NCBI GenBank assembly: GCA_945903925.1
Contig: CAMDPJ010000077.1
Span: 1 to 9,268, forward strand
Reading direction: 5' to 3'
Length of the DNA stretch: 9,268 nucleotides
Source: Chryseobacterium gleum
GTDB lineage: Bacteria; Bacteroidota; Bacteroidia; Flavobacteriales_C; GCA-002722245
The notes beneath the pieces are model-generated. The model searched no databases. It was not told the origin of the DNA and saw nothing but the letters and a program-made list of their open reading frames with translations. Made by a program: the position numbers and the translations under genes. Below are positions 1-6,087 of the stretch, piece after piece; position 1 is the first letter of the stretch; each line of letters begins with the position of its first letter.

Positions 1-1766
1 AAATAGGTTTGGGACATCGCCGTCTTTCTATTCAAGACCTTTCTCCGCTAGGTCATCAGCCTTTTGTTTTTAAGCAATATTCCATTGTCTTCAATGGCGA
101 GGTATATAATTTCAAAGAAATCAGAGAAGAATTGATTCATAAGGGCTACACCTTTATTTCTGGCAGCGACACTGAAGTTATATTAAAAGCATTTGTTGAA
201 TGCGGTGATGCAGCAATACAGAAATTTATTGGAATGTTTGCTTTTGCCATCTATGATAGTATTAAGCAAGAAATTACTTTGTGCAGAGACAGGGCCGGCG
301 TTAAACCTTTGTACTATTCTTTTCACAACAATGTATTTTTATTTGCATCTGAATTGAAGTCGTTTAGAAATCATCCTCAATTTAATTCTACGGTAAACAC
401 CAGCGCTTCTGCAAAATATTTTCAGTTGGGCTACATTCCTGCTCCTCACACAATATACGAGCACGCTTTGAAACTTCAACCTGGGCATATCTTAAAGTTG
501 GATATAAAAAGGAAATCTTTTGCTATTAATAAATATTGGGATGTCGTTGATTTTTTCAATAAGCCGAAATTTACATCAGGAGAAGAAGAGATTACAAAGT
601 CGCTGGAAGAACTGTTGATTTCGGCATATAAATACCGCATGGTTTCTGATGTTCCTGTAGGCGTTTTTTTAAGTGGTGGGTACGATAGTTCAAATGTAGC
701 TGCCATTTTGCAAAAACATTATGGCACTATCAATACTTTTACCATAGGTTTTGAAGATAAAAAATACAACGAAGCTCACTTTGCCAAAGAGATAGCTAAG
801 CATATTGGAAGTAATCATCACGAGTTAATGTGCACAGAACAAGAAGCCTTTCGCTTGGTGCAACGCTTACCGATTGTTTTCGATGAGCCTTTTGGAGATA
901 GTTCTGCTATTCCTACTTTATTGGTTTGTGAAATGGCAAGGCAGAAAGTAACGGTAGCTTTAAGTGCCGATGGGGGAGATGAATTGATGGCGGGTTATAC
1001 CAAATATACTTCTAACGCTTCACTTTTTAAGAGTATAGCTAAATTGCCTTCACCGTTAAGAAAAACACTTCTTCCGTTACTAAGCATTTATGCTTCACTT
1101 CCAATTCAAAAGAAGGAAGGATTTAAAGGGAAAATCAATTTGCTTCATCGTTTGTTAAGTGCTTATAGTAAAGAAAATTTGTTTCGATATAAAATCGAAC
1201 CAGCATATTTTTCTGATCGCGATTTAAACGAATTACTTTCTTTTAAACATCAACCAATTCAAACAAATTTCGATACATTTTCTACATTAAATTCATTCAA
1301 TGATGATGTAAACAAAATGCTTGCTATTGATTACAAAACATATATGGTAGACGATGTGTTGGTGAAGGTGGATAGAGCAGCAATGGCGGTGAGTTTGGAA
1401 GGGAGAGAGCCTTTGCTTGATCATCGGATTGCCGAGTTTTTAGCACAAGTTCCGTCCTCTTTAAAGTACCATGACGGATGTTCTAAATACCTGCTCAAAA
1501 AGATTACGCATAAGTATGTGCCTGAGCATTTATTGAATCGTCCTAAAAAAGGTTTTGGTGTGCCCTTGAATCGATGGTTAAAAGGTGAATTGAAAGAAAT
1601 GTTGATGGATTTTACCAGTGAGAAATCATTGAAAGACGCTCAAATTTTTAATGTACATAAGGTTCAAAAATTCCGCGATAATTACTTGAAAGGAAATTCT
1701 GATGATGCCGAGCAAATTTGGTTTTTATTAATGTATCAAATGTGGTACAATGAATGGATGAAATAA
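1..1766 (+). CDS. asnB: Asparagine synthase-like glutamine amidotransferase, 5' end outside the window
   Basis: Glutamine-dependent amidotransferase of the AsnB family: an N-terminal class-II glutaminase releases ammonia, and a C-terminal ATP-pyrophosphatase domain adenylates a carboxylate and amidates it. The frame is open to the left edge (first full codon at base 3, reading I-G-L-G-H-R-R-L). The TTG at 9 is therefore internal, and about 45 residues including the catalytic Cys lie outside. Visible glutaminase motifs are HRRLSIQDLS, FNGEVYNF, GSDTEVI and CRDRAGVKPLYY. The synthetase PP-loop SGGYDSS is at bases 672-692, followed by LSADGGDELMAGY from 960, KVDRAAMAVSLE and a KKGFGVPL motif near the C-terminus. 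Tyr in the PP-loop and Ala in SADGGDE differ from the usual SGG(I/V)DS and SG(D/E)GGDE. The stop TAA overlaps the next gene's ATG, implying co-translation. Family assignment is firm. The acceptor is unknown; a sugar carboxylate in a surface glycan is more likely than aspartate, given two paralogues and two glycosyltransferases alongside. Confidence 0.93.
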   Translation, partial: IGLGHRRLSIQDLSPLGHQPFVFKQYSIVFNGEVYNFKEIREELIHKGYTFISGSDTEVILKAFVECGDAAIQKFIGMFAFAIYDSIKQEITLCRDRAGVKPLYYSFHNNVFLFASELKSFRNHPQFNSTVNTSASAKYFQLGYIPAPHTIYEHALKLQPGHILKLDIKRKSFAINKYWDVVDFFNKPKFTSGEEEITKSLEELLISAYKYRMVSDVPVGVFLSGGYDSSNVAAILQKHYGTINTFTIGFEDKKYNEAHFAKEIAKHIGSNHHELMCTEQEAFRLVQRLPIVFDEPFGDSSAIPTLLVCEMARQKVTVALSADGGDELMAGYTKYTSNASLFKSIAKLPSPLRKTLLPLLSIYASLPIQKKEGFKGKINLLHRLLSAYSKENLFRYKIEPAYFSDRDLNELLSFKHQPIQTNFDTFSTLNSFNDDVNKMLAIDYKTYMVDDVLVKVDRAAMAVSLEGREPLLDHRIAEFLAQVPSSLKYHDGCSKYLLKKITHKYVPEHLLNRPKKGFGVPLNRWLKGELKEMLMDFTSEKSLKDAQIFNVHKVQKFRDNYLKGNSDDAEQIWFLLMYQMWYNEWMK

Positions 1767-2872
1767 TGAGTGAGAGAAAAAAAATAGCGATTTTTTGTAG
1801 TTCGTTGCATGGAGGCGGAGCTGAGAGAGTAATGGTGAATATGGCTAATGCGCTAGCAAAAACAGGTATACCAGTTGACTTGATAGTTAAATGGGGAGAA
1901 GGGGCCTATAGAGAAGAGGTAAGTGATAAAGTTAATTTGCTTGATTTAAAAACGCCTTCTTCGATTAAATGTTTGCCGAAACTGATTAAGTATTTGATCA
2001 AAAACAAACCCAAGGTTTTTTACAGCACGCAAAATCAAATGAACAATATTGCGGTGTTGGCGAAATGGTTTGCTTTGTCAAAAACCAAAGTTGTTTTAAG
2101 AGAAGCCAATATCATTAAAGGCTATGTTTTTCCAACAAAGGGTGAAAAAATTGTTATGAAATTGTCGCGTTTTATTTATCCTTTTGCGAATGCTTATGTA
2201 GGCGTTTCCGAAGGTGTTTCAAAAGATTTGCGAGAATCATTCAAGCTTAAAAATGTGCACACTATTTACAGTCCGTTGTACAATGAGCACATCGAGATAA
2301 GTAAACAAGAAAAAGTACAACATCCGTTTTTTGATTTGGGTTTGAAGGTTTTGGTGTCATGCGGAAGAACCGATCCACAAAAAGATTTCGCTACACTTAT
2401 TAAGTCCTTTGCAATAGTGAAAAAGCAAATAGATTGTAGGTTGATCATTATTGGAAAATACGATGGAGCAGAAAGTGAAATAGTGAATTTGAAAAAAGTA
2501 GCTACCGAATTAGGTGTATTGGATTTCATCGATTTTAAGGGATTTGAAAAAAATCCCTTTGCTTTTATGGCTAAGAGTGATGTTTACGTTTTGTCTAGTA
2601 AATTTGAGGGTTTGCCAGGTACCTTAGTGCAGGCTTTAGCATGTGGTTGCAATATAGTTAGTACCGATTGCCATAGCGGACCAGCAGAAATTTTAGAAAA
2701 TGGCAAGCATGGTTATTTAGTGCCGGTTGGTGATTATGAGGAGATGGCAAGAAAAATTGTGAAGCAATTGAATGAACCATTTTGCTCTAAGGAATCTGTA
2801 ATCAACAGAGCTAAATTTTTTAGTGAAGAAAATGCTGTAAACAAATTTGTCGACTTGTTTTATAATCCATAG
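1766..2872 (+). CDS. GT4-family glycosyltransferase
   Basis: Probable retaining glycosyltransferase of family GT4 (GT-B fold), expected at the cytoplasmic face of the inner membrane, adding a sugar to a lipid-linked glycan. The protein has 368 residues. A first Rossmann strand (KKIAIFCSSL) leads into GGGAER at about residues 16-21, typical of the acceptor domain. The donor domain begins near VLVSCGRTDPQKDF and ends with SSKFEGLPGTLVQALACG, STDCHSGPAEIL and HGYLVPVGD. The E-x7-E position reads E281...Q289, so the second acid is Gln. I chose ATG 1766 because it overlaps the upstream stop as TAATG and places the first strand seven residues in. An in-frame ATG at 1754 would add MDEI and overlap the previous gene by 13 bases. 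No membrane helix is evident. An A8 run at 1777-1784 sits in codons 4-7. Sugar donor and acceptor cannot be read from the sequence. Confidence 0.92.
   Translation: MSERKKIAIFCSSLHGGGAERVMVNMANALAKTGIPVDLIVKWGEGAYREEVSDKVNLLDLKTPSSIKCLPKLIKYLIKNKPKVFYSTQNQMNNIAVLAKWFALSKTKVVLREANIIKGYVFPTKGEKIVMKLSRFIYPFANAYVGVSEGVSKDLRESFKLKNVHTIYSPLYNEHIEISKQEKVQHPFFDLGLKVLVSCGRTDPQKDFATLIKSFAIVKKQIDCRLIIIGKYDGAESEIVNLKKVATELGVLDFIDFKGFEKNPFAFMAKSDVYVLSSKFEGLPGTLVQALACGCNIVSTDCHSGPAEILENGKHGYLVPVGDYEEMARKIVKQLNEPFCSKESVINRAKFFSEENAVNKFVDLFYNP
2537..2559 (+). repeat. Perfect 9-bp inverted repeat inside the GT4 coding sequence
   Basis: AAGGGATTT at 2537-2545 is followed by a five-base loop (GAAAA) and its exact complement AAATCCCTT at 2551-2559. 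The RNA would form a 9-bp hairpin. The following bases TGCTTTTA give only a broken U-tract, so it is a poor intrinsic terminator. It encodes KGFEKNPF within the donor domain and may simply reflect codon composition. Confidence 0.4.
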
Positions 2873-2891
2873 ATTAATACGTTGAAAGATG

Positions 2892-2899
2892 TATTTTTG
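2892..2899 (+). promoter_or_regulatory. Possible Bacteroidota -7 promoter element before the second amidotransferase
   Basis: TATTTTTG matches the Bacteroidota -7 consensus TAnnTTTG exactly and lies in the 50-base gap between the GT4 gene and the next ATG at 2923. A start site about six bases downstream would leave a leader of roughly 18 bases. No convincing -33 TTTG is seen at the expected distance upstream, and such motifs arise by chance in AT-rich DNA, so this is tentative. If real, it would give the 2923-5952 gene pair its own promoter. Confidence 0.3.
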
Positions 2900-2922
2900 A
2901 ACCTTATTTCAAATTAGTAATA

Positions 2923-4845
2923 ATGTGTGGAATTTGCGGAATTATTGAGTTAAATCAACAAAGCGAAAGAGAATCATCTTTAAAGGCCATGAATCAAGCT
3001 ATTTTTCATCGGGGCCCCGATGATGATGGTAATTATTCTGACTCTTTCTGTGCACTCGCTATGCGCAGGCTGTCAATTATCGATTTAGCTCATGGAAAGC
3101 AGCCCATATATAATGAAAATGGAGATAAGCTTGTTTTTCTAAACGGTGAAATTTACAATTTTCCTGAGTTGCGCGAAGAGTTGCTTAAGAAAGGACATGT
3201 TTTTAAAACCAATTCTGATACCGAAGCCATCATTCACTTGTATGAAGAGTTTGGAGAAAACATGCTTAAATACTTAAAGGGAATGTTCGCTTTTTGTGTT
3301 TATGATTTAAAAGAAAAAAAAATATTTATTGCACGCGATAGATTTGGAGAAAAGCCTTTGTTTTATTCTTATTATCCAAAGAAAGGATTGGTGTTTTCTA
3401 GCGAAATAAAAAGTTTGTTAGAGAGTAATTCAGTTTCAAGGCAGTTGGATTATGAAGCTTTGGGATATTTCTTAAAAATTGGATTTGTTCCAGAGCCAAT
3501 AACTTTGCTTAAAGAAGTGAAAGCCCTCTTGCCGGGACACTATATGGTTTATCAAAATGGTGAGTTGAAGATTAGTTCTTACTATGAAGTGAACTATAAA
3601 GAAGATAAAACTTTAACCACCAACGAGCAGGTTATTGAACGCCTAGAGCCTCTCATGAATCAAGCGGTGAAGCGCCAAAGTATTAGTGATGTTCCTCTTG
3701 GTGCATTTTTGTCGGGAGGTATCGATTCAAGTACGGTTGTTGCAAAGTTGGCAGAGAATACCGGAAAGAAAATCAAAACATTTACCGTAAAATTTGGCGA
3801 AGCGAAATACGATGAAAGTTTAATCGCTAAAAAAGTTGCTGAATATTGGGATACTGAACACACAGAAATTGCTATTCCTAATGCGAATTTTGAAGAAGAT
3901 ATATTCTGGAAAATCATAGATCATGTAGGCATGCCTTTTACCGATTCATCTGCTATTCCAACTTATTTTATTTGTAAGGAGATTAGAGGCAATGTGAAGG
4001 TGGCGTTGTCGGGAGACGGAGGCGATGAAATGTTTGGCGGATATGATTTTTTCATGTGGGCACAGAAAGTGGCTGCCTTAAAAAGAGTTGGAAAAATTCC
4101 TTTAAAACTAGGTGCTGGCGTTTTGAATGGCTTGCATGATAAACCATTGTTTAGATCAAATTCGAAAGTTCGTCAAATTCGTAAAGCGCTAAATTTTGCC
4201 ACAGAAGATTTGGATGATATTCCTGTAGCTTTAAATCGATTTTTTGAGCGTGATCAAGTGGAAGGTTTAATGAATTCGACTTATTACTCTTCGCTCAATT
4301 TCAACTCCAATTCTTTACTTACTAATTTTCCAAAGGGATCGGAAAACTGGCCTTATTTAAGCAAACTCATGTATTACCGCTTGAAGAATGATTTGGTTTT
4401 TGATATGCTAACCAAGGTAGATCGAATGAGTATGGCTGCTTCGTTGGAAGTAAGAAGTCCGTTCCTCGATCCCGATTTAGCAGATTTCAGCAGAACTATT
4501 CCAACTTCGTTTTTAATTAAAGAAGGAAAAGGGAAGTATATTTTGCGCGAGATGATGAAAAGTAAATTACCCGATGAGGTTTTCAATCATCCTAAAATGG
4601 GATTTTCTATTCCTTTGCATAGTTATCAGAACGATGCCTTCAAGAAATTGGCGCACAGTACTATGTTAAATCCATCTTCTGACTTAAGTAAACTTTTTAA
4701 TACGCAGCAATTAAAAAATATTATTGATTTGGGCTTAAATAGAAAAGAAGATAGAGCTGATATCAGTGTGTTTAAAAGTAGTCATCAGTTATGGATGATG
4801 ATGCAGTTATTCGGGTGGTTTGAACGTTATAAAATTACCCTATAA
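2923..4845 (+). CDS. asnB: Asparagine synthase-like glutamine amidotransferase (complete, second copy)
   Basis: Complete 640-residue two-domain amidotransferase, near the roughly 600-640 typical of AsnB-like enzymes in glycan clusters. It starts MCGICG, giving the catalytic Cys2 once Met is removed; this fixes the start. The glutaminase domain shows HRGPDDDG (29-36), RRLSIIDL (48-55), N74-G75-E76 in FLNGEIYNF, SDTEA with D99, GMFAF and ARDRFGEKPLFY: all expected glutamine-binding residues are present. The synthetase domain has PP-loop SGGIDSS from residue 264, LSGDGGDEMFGGY with the acidic D365, then KVDRMSMAASLEVRSPFLD and HPKMGFSIPL. It is the most canonical of the three copies and could make asparagine or amidate a sugar acid. 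Its stop is directly followed by the next ATG, so the two are probably co-translated. It is clearly diverged from both neighbouring paralogues, so they are not a fresh tandem duplication. An A9 run lies at 3314-3322 in the glutaminase part. Confidence 0.95.
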   Translation: MCGICGIIELNQQSERESSLKAMNQAIFHRGPDDDGNYSDSFCALAMRRLSIIDLAHGKQPIYNENGDKLVFLNGEIYNFPELREELLKKGHVFKTNSDTEAIIHLYEEFGENMLKYLKGMFAFCVYDLKEKKIFIARDRFGEKPLFYSYYPKKGLVFSSEIKSLLESNSVSRQLDYEALGYFLKIGFVPEPITLLKEVKALLPGHYMVYQNGELKISSYYEVNYKEDKTLTTNEQVIERLEPLMNQAVKRQSISDVPLGAFLSGGIDSSTVVAKLAENTGKKIKTFTVKFGEAKYDESLIAKKVAEYWDTEHTEIAIPNANFEEDIFWKIIDHVGMPFTDSSAIPTYFICKEIRGNVKVALSGDGGDEMFGGYDFFMWAQKVAALKRVGKIPLKLGAGVLNGLHDKPLFRSNSKVRQIRKALNFATEDLDDIPVALNRFFERDQVEGLMNSTYYSSLNFNSNSLLTNFPKGSENWPYLSKLMYYRLKNDLVFDMLTKVDRMSMAASLEVRSPFLDPDLADFSRTIPTSFLIKEGKGKYILREMMKSKLPDEVFNHPKMGFSIPLHSYQNDAFKKLAHSTMLNPSSDLSKLFNTQQLKNIIDLGLNRKEDRADISVFKSSHQLWMMMQLFGWFERYKITL

Positions 4846-5952
4846 ATGCATTCTGCAAAACAAAATGTGGTTTTTGTAGGCGCTTTCAGTGCTCAGGAAG
4901 ATGGAAGTACGGGCGGACAAGCCTACGCTTGCCAATCGATTGTTGATGGTGATTTATCCTTGCATGTTAATTGGATTAAAATTGACACTACAGCTGATAG
5001 TGTTGTTCATGTTGGATTCCTTAAACGGATGTTTAAAGCTTTTCTCCGTTTAGTTAAATTTACCAAAGCCATTAGCAAGAAAAAGAATGTTGCAGCTGTT
5101 ATTTTCACGGCACATGCCTTCAGTTTTTATGAAAAGGGATTGATGGTTATTATTGCTTCATTGTTTGGAAAACGATCTGTTTTATGTCCGCGTTCCGGCT
5201 TTATTGTCGATGATTTAAAATCGTCTTTCAAAAGAAAATATTTTCGTTATGTTTTTAAAAAAGCAAGTGTTGTTATTTGTCAGGGAGCTTCTTGGAAAAA
5301 ATTATTTGAAGAAGTTCTTCCCAATCAATCCTCAAAATTTATTGTAGTTAAAAATTGGGTGAATTTGGCTCAATACAGAGGCATGAAGAAGGTAAATAAT
5401 AACAAAATACAAATACTTTATCTGGCTTGGGTAGATAAGCAAAAGGGCATTTTTGATTTGTTGGCAGCTTTGCAGAAATTGAAAGGATTGCAGGGTGTAG
5501 AAGTAAATATATGTGGTGAAGGAGCCGATTTTGCAGCAGTTAAAGAATGGGTAAGTGGCAAGAATATGGAACAACAAATTATTTTCCATGGATGGGTAAA
5601 AGGGGCAAAAAAATATGAGTTGTTGGCTAATGCCGATATTTTTGTTCTGCCATCTTTTGCCGAAGGATTGCCCAATGCCTTATTGGAAGCAATGATTGCT
5701 GATACCGCAGTAATATCTTCCCATGTTGGTTCGGTACCAGATGTAATTACACATGGGAAAAATGGCTTAATGTTTAAGGCAGGTGATGTGGATGAATTAA
5801 CTTATTGTTTGCAAACATTGATTGATAATGGTGAGCTAAGAATGCGTTTGGCTAAAGAAGCAATAACAACCATTGAAAGAGAGCATAATTTGGAACAAGC
5901 ACAAATACAGTTCAAAGCTGTTTTGTTACAACCTAATTTACATGCTAATTAG
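4846..5952 (+). CDS. GT4-family glycosyltransferase (second)
   Basis: Probable GT4 glycosyltransferase of 368 residues acting on a surface polysaccharide precursor. The N-terminus (NVVFVGAFSAQEDGSTGGQAY) has the Rossmann strand and glycine-rich loop of the acceptor domain. A hydrophobic stretch GLMVIIASLFG followed by basic residues suggests membrane association. SVLCPRSGFIVDDLK lies mid-protein. The donor domain starts around IQILYLAWVDKQKGIFDLL and carries the full E-x7-E motif in PSFAEGLPNALLEAM (E273 and E281), followed by GSVPDVITHGKNGLMF. It differs clearly from the GT4 at 1766-2872: here the second Glu is kept, and the acceptor half is unlike, which fits different linkages. The ATG directly abuts the preceding amidotransferase stop with no spacer, pointing to translational coupling and perhaps to the two modifying the same residue (inference). 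Substrates are not deducible. Confidence 0.92.
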   Translation: MHSAKQNVVFVGAFSAQEDGSTGGQAYACQSIVDGDLSLHVNWIKIDTTADSVVHVGFLKRMFKAFLRLVKFTKAISKKKNVAAVIFTAHAFSFYEKGLMVIIASLFGKRSVLCPRSGFIVDDLKSSFKRKYFRYVFKKASVVICQGASWKKLFEEVLPNQSSKFIVVKNWVNLAQYRGMKKVNNNKIQILYLAWVDKQKGIFDLLAALQKLKGLQGVEVNICGEGADFAAVKEWVSGKNMEQQIIFHGWVKGAKKYELLANADIFVLPSFAEGLPNALLEAMIADTAVISSHVGSVPDVITHGKNGLMFKAGDVDELTYCLQTLIDNGELRMRLAKEAITTIEREHNLEQAQIQFKAVLLQPNLHAN

Positions 5953-5957
5953 CACAA

Positions 5958-6083
5958 ATGCGTAGTTATGATTTTAGGGGTAGATACGGGGAATATTCTT
6001 GGAAGACGGCAGCCGGAAAAAATGTGCACATCAAACATTTAAGTACCTTTCTTCCTATGCAAATTAATATATTTACATTTTAA
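5958..6083 (+). other. Unassigned 41-codon ORF in the 135-base gap before the third amidotransferase
   Basis: The gap between 5952 and 6088 is almost filled by an open frame, ATG 5958 to TAA 6081-6083, predicting 41 residues rich in basic and aromatic side chains (beginning MRSYDFRGRYGEYSWK). I do not recognise it. The central part (about 5990-6030) is richer in G and C than its surroundings. It could be a small protein, a gene remnant, an untranslated leader, or chance. No good ribosome site precedes the ATG and no transmembrane or signal sequence is visible. I found no convincing intrinsic terminator in the gap. Confidence 0.2.
6068..6075 (+). promoter_or_regulatory. Weak -7-like promoter element before the third amidotransferase
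   Basis: TATATTTA matches the Bacteroidota -7 consensus TAnnTTTG at all but the last base and sits about 12 bases before the ATG at 6088, in a very AT-rich stretch. TTTC at 6048-6051 is a poor candidate for the -33 element, with a spacing slightly short of usual. The 135-base gap makes a separate promoter somewhere here plausible, but this exact site is a guess. Confidence 0.2.
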
Positions 6084-6087
6084 CATT

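Noticed and set aside
9..11. TTG at 9 as the start of the first amidotransferase
   Set aside because: The frame continues upstream with family-like sequence, and the essential N-terminal Cys would be missing, so the gene begins before the window.
476..706. Minus-strand open frame of 76 codons opposite the first amidotransferase
   Set aside because: It lies antisense to the PP-loop region of a certain gene and has no independent support.
5332..5675. Two minus-strand open frames of 85 codons inside the second GT4 gene
   Set aside because: Both are antisense to a coding sequence with clear GT4 motifs and show no recognisable protein features.
5990..6030. Possible intrinsic terminator around CGGCAGCCG after the second GT4
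   Set aside because: The palindrome leaves a one-base loop and cannot form a stable stem; the A-run after it is on the wrong strand for a plus-strand U-tract.
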